This document shows, piece by piece, positions 8,860 through 16,895 of a stretch of 64,000 nucleotides of DNA. The DNA is from DATJPD01 sp035506575 (GTDB lineage Bacteria; Pseudomonadota; Alphaproteobacteria; CACIAM-22H2). Numbering within the stretch: the first letter of the stretch is position 1; every line of letters starts with the position of its first letter. The notes below the pieces were generated by a model. That model searched no databases. It saw only the letters and a list, made by a program, of their open reading frames with translations, and was not told the DNA's origin. The translations under genes were made by a program, and so were the position numbers. Location: the NCBI GenBank assembly GCA_035506575.1, contig DATJPD010000100.1, positions 1 to 64,000 of the forward strand. The letters run 5' to 3'.

Positions 8860-9335
8860 AGGCCACCGCCCGGCCAGCTCAGGATCGGCATCGGAACCTG
8901 CAGCAGGTAAGAGAAGAGGGCCGTCCCCGCGACACCGACGATGAGGGCGAGCCCGACGGCGCTCTTATAGGTCTGCGTCTTGTCGCCCAGCGCCGCCACG
9001 AAGATGCACATGAACGTGCCGGGGAACATCCCGAAATACGTCCCGAAGATCATGAACATCAGCGGGCTCGCCAGGATGCAGCCCCAGGCGAACCACTGCG
9101 GATGATCCGGGAGAACCTGCTCGTCCACGCCGGCCGGCGTGGCGAGCGAGGAGCCCGCGATGGCGAGCCCCAGAAGGATGAGGATGACGCCGAGGGCCGT
9201 CGGCATGAAGCCCGGCCCCATATGCATCAGCGTGCCCGGCCCGTAATCGGGCCCCTTCAGCGCCGCGAGCAGACCGAAGAGAATGAGCATTCCGCCGGCA
9301 TAGAAGTCGCGTTTGTGAATCAGCCTACGGAGCAA
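8856..9335 (-). CDS. tctB: Tripartite tricarboxylate transporter, small permease TctB (TTG start)
   Basis: The 159-residue protein shows four predicted helices and the DUF1468/TctB pattern: an N-terminal RDFYAGGMLILFGLLA helix, MGPGFMPTALGVILILLG, then two more helices. It is the small membrane subunit partnering TctA. No ATG fits the N-terminus; the TTG at 9335 has a strong ribosome site on the minus strand (GGGAGGA at 9342-9348, six bases away), so TTG is the start. It is the first gene of the tctBA pair and has about 160 non-coding bases upstream. Confidence 0.92.
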   Translation of the reverse strand: MLRRLIHKRDFYAGGMLILFGLLAALKGPDYGPGTLMHMGPGFMPTALGVILILLGLAIAGSSLATPAGVDEQVLPDHPQWFAWGCILASPLMFMIFGTYFGMFPGTFMCIFVAALGDKTQTYKSAVGLALIVGVAGTALFSYLLQVPMPILSWPGGGL

Positions 9336-9341
9336 AAACGT

Positions 9342-9348
9342 TCCTCCC
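9342..9348 (-). promoter_or_regulatory. Ribosome binding site fixing the TTG start of tctB
   Basis: Read on the minus strand this is GGGAGGA, six bases before TTG at 9335. It decides the start because no ATG or GTG lies at suitable spacing. Confidence 0.7.
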
Positions 9349-9499
9349 GGTCATTAAGCAGCTAACCCGCAAATTAGCGGGCCGTCCGCATAATCCACAT
9401 TTTGTTTAGTTAGGCAAGGCAGCCTCCCAGACAACCTTGCCGTTCCGGCTGTTCCTCGCCGGATTGTGAGCTTCTAGCAGATGCGGTGGTAGGTTGCCC

Positions 9500-10540
9500 T
9501 TAGTCTAACGTCGGGTCCAGCACGATTTTGCCGGTTCCCGGGTCGGCCTCCATCAGCCGATGCGCCTCGGCTGCCTGCCGAAGCGGCAGGATTCTGGCGA
9601 TCTTCACCTTGATTTTGCCCTCGGCCACCGCCTGGAAGCATTTGGCATGGTCCGCCGGGTCGTGGGTCGGCATGCCGCGGATGGTGATCCGCCGGTCGTA
9701 CAGGTGAAAGAAGTCGATCGTGACGTTGGGGCCGCCATGGGCGCCGGCGGTGACGAGCCGGCCGTCCCGGCCCAGCGCCAGGAAGGCCTTGGGCAGCACC
9801 TCGGGGTTGGCGATGTTGTCGTACAGAACGTCCACACCCTTGCCGCCGGTGATCTTGAGGATTTCCTCGCGCAGGTCGTGGGTCCGGTAGTTGATCCCGT
9901 GGTCGGCGCCAAGCGCCACGCCCGCCGCCACCCGCTCGTCCGACCCGGCCGTGGTGATGACCTTGGCACCGATGACGTTCTTGGCGATCTGGATCCCGAC
10001 CGAGCCGAGATTGCCGCTCGCCCCCATGATCAGCACCCACTCGCCGCGCTGAAGCTTGGCGAGGTTGCACAGGAGGTTCCAGGCGGTCGGGCAATGCCGC
10101 AGCACCACCGCGGCCTCGTGGAAGCCGAGGGCCGCCGGCAGAACGTCGACCGCGCAAGCCGGGATGCAGACCAGCTCGGCAAAGCCGCCCGGCCGCTTGA
10201 TCCCCATCATGCCCTGTGGGCCGTCATAGCCCTTGCCGTCTTCTGCACACGGATTGAGCGGCATCACACCGGCGGCGGCCACGCGCTGGCCGACCGCAAA
10301 GCGCGTCACCCCGGGGCCGAGCGCGTCGATCGTGCCGGCGCAGTCCACGCCCAGGATGAGCGGCAGGACGGCGCCGCGCTGCGGCTGCTTGCCGGCCCGC
10401 ACCGCCACGTCGAGCACGCGGTTCACCGTCGCCGCATGGACGCGGATACGGACCTCGCCTGGCCGCGGCACCGGGTCGGGCACGTCCTCGAATTTGAGCG
10501 CGTCCGGCGGTCCGAACTCGCGCAGGATGATGGCTTTCAT
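9500..10540 (-). CDS. Zinc-independent MDR oxidoreductase, quinone-oxidoreductase-like
   Basis: The 346-residue protein is a medium-chain dehydrogenase/reductase. It opens MKAIILREFGPPDALKFED, typical of quinone oxidoreductases, and has the nucleotide-binding segment GASGNLGSVGIQIAK (about residues 174-188). The catalytic-zinc ligands of alcohol dehydrogenases (early Cys and GHE) are absent: the matching region reads GVDCAG. The structural-zinc Cys cluster is also missing, so it should be an NADPH-dependent, zinc-free reductase of quinones or enones. It stands alone on the minus strand, upstream of tctBA, and shares no clear operon. The ATG at 10540 is used; a compound repeat lies just upstream. 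Confidence 0.85.
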   Translation of the reverse strand: MKAIILREFGPPDALKFEDVPDPVPRPGEVRIRVHAATVNRVLDVAVRAGKQPQRGAVLPLILGVDCAGTIDALGPGVTRFAVGQRVAAAGVMPLNPCAEDGKGYDGPQGMMGIKRPGGFAELVCIPACAVDVLPAALGFHEAAVVLRHCPTAWNLLCNLAKLQRGEWVLIMGASGNLGSVGIQIAKNVIGAKVITTAGSDERVAAGVALGADHGINYRTHDLREEILKITGGKGVDVLYDNIANPEVLPKAFLALGRDGRLVTAGAHGGPNVTIDFFHLYDRRITIRGMPTHDPADHAKCFQAVAEGKIKVKIARILPLRQAAEAHRLMEADPGTGKIVLDPTLD

Positions 10541-10595
10541 GGATAAGGCTTTACCGCAGAGGTCGCAAAGCAGCGCCGAGCGCGCAAAGAGATTC

Positions 10596-10704
10596 CGTCA
10601 TCGCGAGCCCGGGTTTGCAAGGGGCTTCGCCCCTTGCAAGAATTTGGGCGAAGCGATCCAGGTACTGGATCGCTTCGTCCGCTATCGCGGTCCTCGCGAT
10701 GACG
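10596..10704. repeat. Compound palindromic repeat with three nested perfect stems (family B)
   Basis: Outer arms CGTCATCGCGAG (10596-10607) and CTCGCGATGACG (10693-10704) are perfect 12-bp inverted repeats. Inside lie two perfect hairpins: TTGCAAGGGGC-TTC-GCCCCTTGCAA (10615-10639) and GAAGCGATCCAG-GTA-CTGGATCGCTTC (10650-10676). The 109-bp unit would fold into a cloverleaf-like structure. It resembles a widely distributed GTCATTGCGAG-type bacterial repeat. It has no coding capacity. Confidence 0.85.
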
Positions 10705-10754
10705 ATGATGCGTCCTTGCGCTTCTCCGCGCGCTCCGCGGTTTTGATGTCTGTC

Positions 10755-11264
10755 TTAAGCGGGCGGGGTGCCCATGAAGTCGCGCTTGCCGACCTCCACG
10801 CCGATCTGGCGCAGGATCGCGTAGGCGGTGGTGGTGTGGAAGTAGAAGTTCGGCACCGCGAAGTGGAGCAGATAGGCCTCCCCGCTCTTGAAGGTGCGCG
10901 AGTTCTGGCCGAACGTCAGCGTGATCTCCTTGCCTGCGTTGCGGTCGACCTGGTCGGGCGACATCGCCTTCAAGGAATCCACGATGATCGAGATGCGCGC
11001 CTTGAGCTCGTCGACCGTCTTCTCCTGGTCGCTGAACTTCGGCGGCTCGACCCCGGCGACGCGGATGGCCCCCGCGGCGTGGTTCGTCGACTGCCGGACC
11101 TGCCGGGTGAGCTCGAACATGTCGGGATAGAGCCGCAGGCCCAGAAGGACCGACTGGTCGATCTTCTTCGCCGCGGCGAAGGCTGCCCCTTTGTCCAGGA
11201 TCCCGGACAGGGCGGGCAGGTGCTGCAGGAAAACCGGAACCGTTGCTGAGTACAGCGTCGTCAT
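10755..11264 (-). CDS. DUF1993 family protein
   Basis: A 169-residue, mainly helical protein matching DUF1993 in length and pattern: an N-terminal YSATVPVFLQHLPALSGILDK helix, the LGLRLYPDMFELTRQVRQSTNHA segment and a C-terminal LHFAVPNFYFHTTTAYAILR helix. The family belongs to the DinB-like four-helix group, whose members often bind a metal through His residues; here candidate His are in NHAAG, LHFA and FHTT. Its biochemical role is not established. It follows the two Bug genes on the same strand but 90 bases away, and its C-terminus faces the family B repeat. Confidence 0.8.
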   Translation of the reverse strand: MTTLYSATVPVFLQHLPALSGILDKGAAFAAAKKIDQSVLLGLRLYPDMFELTRQVRQSTNHAAGAIRVAGVEPPKFSDQEKTVDELKARISIIVDSLKAMSPDQVDRNAGKEITLTFGQNSRTFKSGEAYLLHFAVPNFYFHTTTAYAILRQIGVEVGKRDFMGTPPA

Positions 11265-11355
11265 GATGTGAACCCCCCTCCGTTGCGGGTCGTTTGTGAG
11301 GGCGAGATTAACTAAGTTTTGCGGCGCGGGATAGGCCGGAGGCGCACCTCCGCTC

Positions 11356-12324
11356 CTACTCCGGCTTGATGCCGAGGGCCTGTACGACCGGCCCGAGGCG
11401 GTCGTAGTCGCGGCGGATGCGCTGGGTGAACTCGGCCTGGGTTTCGGTGAGCGGTTCCAGCCCCGATTCGGACAGGCGCTTCCGCACCGCGGGGTCGGCC
11501 TGCTCGGTATGGATCGCGCGCACCAGGGCGACGATCACCTCGGGCGGGGTGCCGCGCGGTGCGGCGATGCCGAACCAAGTCACGAACTCGTAATTGGGCA
11601 GCCCGGCTTCGGCCGCGGTCGGGATGTTGGGGGCGGCCGCGAGGCGTTTGGGCTGCGACACCGCCAGCGCTTTGACCAGGCCCCCGTCCAGCTGGCCGCG
11701 AACCGCACCCAGGCCCACGAACGTCATGTCCACCTGGCCGGCCGCGACGTCGGCGACCGCCGGCCCCGCGCCCCGGTAATGGATGTGCGTGATCTTGATC
11801 CCGGCCGCCTGGGCGAAGAGCTCGCCCGCGAGATGCGGTGCTGTCCCCACGCCCGCGGTCCCGTCGTTCAGCTTGCCCGGCTCCTTCTTCGCCAGCGCGA
11901 TCAGCTCGCGCAGGTTGTTCACCGGCAGCTTGGCGCTCACCGTGACCAGGACGGGCGAGCTGGTGAGCGGTGCCACGGGTACCACGTCCTTGAACACGTC
12001 GAACGGCAGGTCCTTGTAGACATACGGATTGATCGCGACGTTGCCGATCTGGATCTGCGAGAGCGTGTAGCCGTCGGGTGCGGCCTTGGTCATGACCTCG
12101 ACGCCGAGATTTCCCCCCGCCCCGCCGCGGTTCTCGACCAGCAGGCGTTGATGGAACTGCTTCTCGAAGCTGTCGGCAAACAGCCGCGCCGCCACGTCCA
12201 TCAGCCCGCCGGGGGCGGTGGTGACGATCAGCCGCACCGGGCGCGACGGGTAGTCCTCGGCGCGGACCGGACCGCCGGCGGCCGCGGCGAAGATCAGGAC
12301 GGCCAGGGCGAATTGCTTCAGCAT
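11356..12324 (-). CDS. Bug/TctC-family tricarboxylate-type periplasmic receptor
   Basis: This 322-residue extracytoplasmic receptor has a signal peptide (LKQFALAVLIFAAAAGGPVRA) and the Bug hallmarks YPSRPVRLIV, ENRGGAGGNLG, TKAAPDGYTL, HIHYRGAGPAVADVAAGQVD and the ALAVSQPKR stretch. Bug proteins trap a carboxylate between two lobes and pass it to TctAB-type permeases or sensors. I use the ATG at 12324, with TGGAG seven bases before it; an alternative in-frame ATG at 12339 with AAGGAGG inside the preceding gene would add five residues. It lies directly after its paralogue at 12329-13294, an evident duplication that has diverged widely. Confidence 0.9.
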   Translation of the reverse strand: MLKQFALAVLIFAAAAGGPVRAEDYPSRPVRLIVTTAPGGLMDVAARLFADSFEKQFHQRLLVENRGGAGGNLGVEVMTKAAPDGYTLSQIQIGNVAINPYVYKDLPFDVFKDVVPVAPLTSSPVLVTVSAKLPVNNLRELIALAKKEPGKLNDGTAGVGTAPHLAGELFAQAAGIKITHIHYRGAGPAVADVAAGQVDMTFVGLGAVRGQLDGGLVKALAVSQPKRLAAAPNIPTAAEAGLPNYEFVTWFGIAAPRGTPPEVIVALVRAIHTEQADPAVRKRLSESGLEPLTETQAEFTQRIRRDYDRLGPVVQALGIKPE

Positions 12325-12328
12325 CGAT

Positions 12329-13294
12329 CTACTCCACATGCGCGCCGGCCTCCTTCACCAGCTTGGCCCAGCGCGGCACGTCGCTCACGAGATAGGCCCT
12401 GAAGTCGTCCGGCGCGCGATACAGCGGCTCCATCCCGAACGGCACCAGGTCCTTCGCATAGTCCGGGGCATGGACGATCCGCGCGATGGCGCCGTCGAGC
12501 CTGGTCACGACGGCCGGCGGCGTGTGCGCCGGCCCCACGATCCCCTGCCACACCCGCAGATCGAACCCCGGCACGGTCTCGCCGATCGCGGGAACGCCGG
12601 GAAACAGCGGCGACGGCCGGTCGCCAGCGACGGCGATCAGCCGCACGTCGCCGTTCTCGATGTGCCCGTTCAGCGGGGTGACGTCGTCGATCATCATCGC
12701 GAGCTGGCCGCTCAGCAGGTCGAGCGTCGCCGGACCGCTGCCCTTGTAGGGCACGTGGACGACGTCGATGCCCGCGCGCTGCTTCAGCATCTCCATGTAG
12801 AGGTGATGCGGCGTGCCGCTGCCGGCCGAACCGTAGTTGAGCTTGCCGGGCCGCGCTTTCGCATACGCGATCACGTCGGCGACGGTCTTGACCGGCAGCG
12901 ACTTGGCGGTGACCAACACGAAGGTCGCGCGCGCCACCTGCGCGATCGGCGTGAAATCGGCGAGCGGTTTGATGGCGGGGGTTTTGTACATCGACGGGCT
13001 GATGCCCAACGTCGTGCAGGTGGCCCACAGCAGCGTGTAGCCGTCGGGTGCGGCGTGCGCCACGACATCGGCGGCCAGCAAGGTCCCGGACCCGGGCCGG
13101 TTCTCGATCACGATCGGCTGGCCGAGCGAGGCCGTCAGCTGCTTGCCGAAGCTCCGCGCCAGCGCATCGGTCCCGCCGCCGGCCGGATAGGGCACCACGA
13201 TGCGGATCGGCTTCGACGGATAGGCGTCCTCCGCATGCGCGGCGGCACCGGCCATGACGATCAGCGCTACGACGGCGGCCGCCAGTCCCCGCAT
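12329..13294 (-). CDS. Bug/TctC-family periplasmic receptor
   Basis: A 321-residue receptor with signal peptide (GLAAAVVALIVMAGAAAHA) and the family motifs YPSKPIRIVVPYPAGGGTDALAR, ENRPGSGTLL, HAAPDGYTL, and VHVPYKGSGPATLDLLSGQ. It should bind an unknown small carboxylate in the periplasm. It lies 33 bases after the dioxygenase gene ending at 13328 and overlaps or abuts the next Bug gene, so dioxygenase-Bug-Bug looks like one transcription unit. The link suggests the receptors bring in the dioxygenase substrate or a related compound (inference). The start ATG at 13294 has GAGGAAC upstream. Confidence 0.9.
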   Translation of the reverse strand: MRGLAAAVVALIVMAGAAAHAEDAYPSKPIRIVVPYPAGGGTDALARSFGKQLTASLGQPIVIENRPGSGTLLAADVVAHAAPDGYTLLWATCTTLGISPSMYKTPAIKPLADFTPIAQVARATFVLVTAKSLPVKTVADVIAYAKARPGKLNYGSAGSGTPHHLYMEMLKQRAGIDVVHVPYKGSGPATLDLLSGQLAMMIDDVTPLNGHIENGDVRLIAVAGDRPSPLFPGVPAIGETVPGFDLRVWQGIVGPAHTPPAVVTRLDGAIARIVHAPDYAKDLVPFGMEPLYRAPDDFRAYLVSDVPRWAKLVKEAGAHVE

Positions 13295-13327
13295 GATGTT
13301 CCTCCCCTCGTCATCTTTTTTGTCGTG

Positions 13328-14218
13328 TCACGCCGCATTCTTCTGCCGGTAGAGCCTGTCGTCGCCGAGCACCTGCGCCCGGTGCATGAGCCGCGGCGTC
13401 GACGCGTCGTAGCCGCCGGTCGCCATGTGGATCGTGGCGCAGTTGTCCCAGATCAGCACGTCGCCCACCCGCCAGCTGTGGCGGTAGCGGAAGCGCTCCT
13501 GCGTCTGATGATCGAAGAGGAAGGACAGGATCCCGTCGCTCTCAGCCGGCGGAAGGCCCTGGATGCGCACCGTGTAGCCGGGATCGGCGTAGAGGCATTT
13601 GCGGCCGGTCCATGGATGGCGCAGCACGATCGGGTGGACGACGGCCGGCTTCTGCCGGCGCTGCGCGTCGGTCAAGGGCGGGCGCGGCGAGCCCCTCTCC
13701 TTGATCATGTAGGTGTAGAACTTCTCGAAATCGTGCTCGGCGCGTAAGCCCTCGAGGCGGGTTTTCCAGTCGTCGGAGAGTGCCTCGTAGGCGGCGTACA
13801 TGCTCGAGAACAGCGTGTCGCCGAGCGCGCGGCCGTCCTTCATCGGCACCTGGAGCGCGTAGAGGATCGAGGCGCGGGCCGGGACGCTGTTATAGGACAT
13901 GTCGGTGTGCCAGCCCTGCCCCGCGTCCGGCGAGCCGTAAGGCTTGCCGTCCTTCACGATGTTCGACAGCACGGTGAGATCGGGCGTGCGCGGGTGGTGG
14001 AAGGAGCTGGCGACGTTGTGCTCGAGCTCGCCGAACCGCCGCGCGAACGCGATCAGCGCGTCCTCGTCGAGCCGCTGGCCCTCGAACGCCACCACCTGGT
14101 GGCGGTGGAAGATCGCTTCGACCTCGCGGAAGCCGGACTCGTCCAGCGGCGCCGCCAGGTCGAGACCGGCGACGCGGGCACCCAGCGACCCCCCGCTCGG
14201 CGTGACCGCTATAGGCAT
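13328..14218 (-). CDS. TauD/TfdA-family Fe(II)/2-oxoglutarate-dependent dioxygenase
   Basis: The 296-residue enzyme has the complete iron triad: His104 and Asp106 in GWHTDMSYN, and the distal His264 in WDNCATIHMA, with a following Arg (R276 or R280) for 2-oxoglutarate. The family hydroxylates substrates such as taurine, 2,4-D or alkyl sulfates, releasing succinate and CO2. The substrate is not evident; no sulfur genes are next to it. An in-frame extension to 14464 exists, but ATG at 14218 has GGGAGGA at ideal spacing and matches the family N-terminus. It heads the minus-strand unit with two Bug receptors and diverges from the receptor gene at 14297. Confidence 0.9.
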   Translation of the reverse strand: MPIAVTPSGGSLGARVAGLDLAAPLDESGFREVEAIFHRHQVVAFEGQRLDEDALIAFARRFGELEHNVASSFHHPRTPDLTVLSNIVKDGKPYGSPDAGQGWHTDMSYNSVPARASILYALQVPMKDGRALGDTLFSSMYAAYEALSDDWKTRLEGLRAEHDFEKFYTYMIKERGSPRPPLTDAQRRQKPAVVHPIVLRHPWTGRKCLYADPGYTVRIQGLPPAESDGILSFLFDHQTQERFRYRHSWRVGDVLIWDNCATIHMATGGYDASTPRLMHRAQVLGDDRLYRQKNAA

Positions 14219-14296
14219 CGTTCCTCCCTGAGCTATGATCATAGGCGAGCCGAGACGCCGTTGAAAGGCGCCGGCGCAGGAATTAAGGGGAAACGC

Positions 14297-15313
14297 ATGA
14301 TGTCGCGCATGGTTCGGACTTCTCTCGCCGCGGTCGCCCTGGCCGCTCTCGCACTGCCGCAACCGGCCGATGCCGAAACGCACGAGATCCGCCTCGCCAA
14401 GCAGTTCTCGATGGGCTACGTGCAGTTCAACGTGCTCGAGCATCAGAAGCTGATCGAGAAGCACGCAGCCGCCCTCGGCGTTCCGGACCTCAAGGTGACC
14501 TGGGCGACGTTCAACGGCCCCGACGCGATGAACACGGCTCTCGTGTCGGGCTCGGTCGACATCGTCTCAGGCGGGGTGCCGGGCCTCGTCACCTTGTGGG
14601 CCAAGACGAAGGGTACGGCGCTCGCGGTCAGGGGCATCTCGGCCATGAGCTCGCAGCCGTTCCTCATGAACACGCGCGAGGCGCGTATCAAGACGGTCAA
14701 GGACCTGACCGACAACGACCGTATCGCCCTCCCCGCGGTCAAGGTGTCGGTGCAGGCCGTGACGTTGCAGATGGCGGCCGCCCAGGCCTTCGGCTTCGAC
14801 AAGTACGACAAGCTCGACGCGCTGACGCTCTCGCTGTCGCCGCCGGACGCGACCATCGGGTTACTCGGCGGCAGCCAGACCTTCGACTGCGTGTTCAGCG
14901 TGCCGCCCTTCCAGCAGCAGCAACTCGAGAACCCAGGCATCCACACCGTGCTCAACTCGTTCGACGTCATGGGCGGGCCGCACACCTTCACGGTCGCCTG
15001 GACGACGGCGAAATTCCACGACGAGAACCCGACCGTCACCAAGGCGCTGATGGCGGCGCTGGCCGAGGCCACGGAGGTCATCAACAAGGACAAGATGGCG
15101 GCAGCGCAGCTGTGGATCGAGGATTCGCACTCGAGGCTTTCCCTCGAGTTCGTGCACAACGTGCTGGCCGGCCCACAGGTCAAATGGACGTTGGTGCCCG
15201 AGAACACGATGAAATACGCCGACTTCATGCACAAGGTCGGCTCGATCAAAGAGGCGCCAGGGTCGTGGAAGGACCTCTTCTTCCCCGAGATCCACGACAA
15301 GGCAGGGAGCTGA
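14297..15313 (+). CDS. NMT1/SsuA-like periplasmic substrate-binding protein
   Basis: A 338-residue receptor with a signal peptide (VRTSLAAVALAALALPQPADA) and a type II periplasmic fold: ETHEIRLAKQFSMGYVQFNV and the NTALVSGSVDIVSGGVPGLVTLW segment, typical of aliphatic sulfonate/NMT1-like proteins. The ligand is unknown. ATG at 14297 follows AAGGGGAAAC; the second codon is also ATG. No permease or ATPase gene is near. It is followed after 3 bases by a flavoprotein gene, so the two are surely co-transcribed, and it diverges from the TauD-type dioxygenase with 78 bases between starts. A shared regulation with the dioxygenase unit is likely. Confidence 0.86.
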   Translation: MMSRMVRTSLAAVALAALALPQPADAETHEIRLAKQFSMGYVQFNVLEHQKLIEKHAAALGVPDLKVTWATFNGPDAMNTALVSGSVDIVSGGVPGLVTLWAKTKGTALAVRGISAMSSQPFLMNTREARIKTVKDLTDNDRIALPAVKVSVQAVTLQMAAAQAFGFDKYDKLDALTLSLSPPDATIGLLGGSQTFDCVFSVPPFQQQQLENPGIHTVLNSFDVMGGPHTFTVAWTTAKFHDENPTVTKALMAALAEATEVINKDKMAAAQLWIEDSHSRLSLEFVHNVLAGPQVKWTLVPENTMKYADFMHKVGSIKEAPGSWKDLFFPEIHDKAGS

Positions 15314-15316
15314 CCG

Positions 15317-15943
15317 ATGGACACGCTCGACCGCAGCACCGTCAACACGCTGGAGGAGCTTTCCTCGCTTTACGCCAAGCCGGCCGAGCGCGTGCTGAAG
15401 AAGGAGACCACCGCCGTCAACGAGGCCGGGCGCGCGTTCATCGCCGCCTCGCCGCTCGTCATCGTCGCCACCGGCAGCCCCGACGGGCTCGACTGCTCGC
15501 CCAAGGGCGATGCGCCGGGGTTCGTGCTGGTCGAGGACGACGGCCGCACGCTCCTGATCCCCGACCGCCGCGGCAACAACCGCATCGACGGCCTCAAGAA
15601 CCTCCTCGCCGATCCGCGCATCGGCCTCCTGTTCCTCGTGCCCGGGGCCAACGAGATCTATCGCGTCAACGGTCGGGCACGGATCAGCACCGATCCCGCC
15701 TTGCGGCGGCGCTTTGCGGTGAACGGCAAGGAGCCGGCGACCGTGATGGTGGTCGCGGTCGAGCAGGCATTCCATCACTGCCCGAAGGCGCTGGTGCGCT
15801 CCGACCTGTGGAAACGGGGCGGCGAACAACGCCCGAAGGGTGTCCCGACGCTGGGCGAGTTCACCGCCGCGCGCGGGCTCACCTCGGACGGCGCGGCCTA
15901 CGACGCCGAGTACGCGCAGCGCATCCCCAAGGAGCTGTACTGA
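15317..15943 (+). CDS. PPOX-type FMN flavoprotein (pyridoxamine 5'-phosphate oxidase-like)
   Basis: The 208-residue protein matches the larger PPOX-type flavoproteins: the split-barrel core includes VIVATGSPDGLDCSPKGDAPGFV, the FMN-phosphate region RRGNNRIDGLKNLL, and LLFLVPGANEIYRVNGRARI. The tail FHHCPKALVRSDLW is typical of the MSMEG_1061-like subgroup. Members bind FMN and reduce varied small molecules; the true substrate is unknown, and vitamin B6 synthesis is unlikely. Start ATG is three bases after the receptor gene stop, indicating tight coupling. It is convergent with the M81-like gene (4 bases between stops). Confidence 0.85.
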   Translation: MDTLDRSTVNTLEELSSLYAKPAERVLKKETTAVNEAGRAFIAASPLVIVATGSPDGLDCSPKGDAPGFVLVEDDGRTLLIPDRRGNNRIDGLKNLLADPRIGLLFLVPGANEIYRVNGRARISTDPALRRRFAVNGKEPATVMVVAVEQAFHHCPKALVRSDLWKRGGEQRPKGVPTLGEFTAARGLTSDGAAYDAEYAQRIPKELY

Positions 15944-15947
15944 GGGG

Positions 15948-16865
15948 CTACGGACGCGGACGCAGGTCGGGCGGCACTTTGATATAGGGCAGGTCCGCGA
16001 AGTCGCGCGGAGCCCCCGCCCAGAACGCCGCGCGGCGCTCGCTGAGTGCCGCCGCGACGGCCTGTGCCGCGCGACGCGCGGCCGCCGTGTCGGCGTCGGC
16101 ATAGGCCATGCCGGCCGCCCCCGCATCGGGCGTGTCGGCGTAGGCAAAGCCAGTGAACGCGGAGACGTCGAGCACCGCACCTTGCTCGAGTCCGCGCGCC
16201 AGCGCCTGGACCTCCGCCATCGGGCCGCCGGCGCGCGCCGCATCCTCGCTCGGCAGGTCGACGCCCGGCAGCATCGCGAACGCCTTGACCACGGCCCCCA
16301 CCGGCTTGAGGCGGCCCTCGGCGGTGCGCGCGAGCGCCTCCAGCACCCGCGCCGCGGCAGATCGCCGCTGCGCCGCCGCCGCCGAGCGCGCGCCCGAGGC
16401 ATAGGTCAGGTAACGCGCGGCTTCGGGGGCCATGTTGGCGTGGACGTCGAAGCTGGCACCCAGCGGGGCTCCTTCGATGACCGAACGGACGGCCGCGATC
16501 AGGCCAAGCTCCGGCCGCACCCGCCGCGTGGTCACGGCCGCCCCGTGCAGCGCCAGGTACACCGCATCCCAGCGCCCGCCGGCGAGCTTCGCCTGGATCT
16601 CGTTCTGCAGGTCCGTGAACAGGTCGTCGTCGAGGGGGGCGACCAGATCGGTCGCGGCATTGCGCAGGACGCTCACGCGCCAGTCGGCGCGCGCCCCAAT
16701 GAACGCCTCGACGGCCGCCAGCTCGTGCCCAGCCGCGGCACCGGCCGCGAGTGCGGCCTCGCCCTCGGCCCATTCGCCGCGCGCGAACGCCTCGCGGTCA
16801 GCGACCGCCGATCCAAAGGAATTGGCCGCCGCCGACACACGGACGACGGCGAGATGGCGGGTCAT
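15948..16865 (-). CDS. Short, degenerate M81 (MlrC-like) metallopeptidase-family protein
   Basis: The 305-residue protein follows the N-terminal M81 domain order: WDAVYLALHGAAVT, then SFDVHANM, and near the end LDVSAFTGFAYADTPDAGA. M81 members (MlrC and others) are usually about 490 residues with a second C-terminal domain, and are metalloenzymes that open peptide or cyclic amide bonds. Here the C-terminal domain is missing. Also, the early HETN-type motif reads AAANSF and the usual YPH-type ligand region reads YASGARS, so only the DVH pair of the metal site is kept. The frame is clean, with no sign of a frameshift. It may be a non-catalytic or repurposed relative. It lies convergent with the PPOX gene. 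Confidence 0.75.
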   Translation of the reverse strand: MTRHLAVVRVSAAANSFGSAVADREAFARGEWAEGEAALAAGAAAGHELAAVEAFIGARADWRVSVLRNAATDLVAPLDDDLFTDLQNEIQAKLAGGRWDAVYLALHGAAVTTRRVRPELGLIAAVRSVIEGAPLGASFDVHANMAPEAARYLTYASGARSAAAAQRRSAAARVLEALARTAEGRLKPVGAVVKAFAMLPGVDLPSEDAARAGGPMAEVQALARGLEQGAVLDVSAFTGFAYADTPDAGAAGMAYADADTAAARRAAQAVAAALSERRAAFWAGAPRDFADLPYIKVPPDLRPRP

Positions 16866-16895
16866 CGGCCGCCTCCTAACCCAGAGACGAAAAGT

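Noticed and set aside
9413..9441. GGCAAGG..CCTTGCC inverted repeat as a terminator
   Set aside because: The loop is 15 bases, the stem modest, and there is no U-tract.
10596..10704. A tRNA-like or CRISPR structure in the cloverleaf repeat
   Set aside because: There are no tRNA consensus bases (TTCRA, acceptor pairing) and no regular spacers; it is a palindromic repeat.
15948..16865. A frameshift breaking a full-length M81 gene
   Set aside because: The domain order is continuous and no downstream C-terminal M81 domain remains in other frames; the next gene starts at once.
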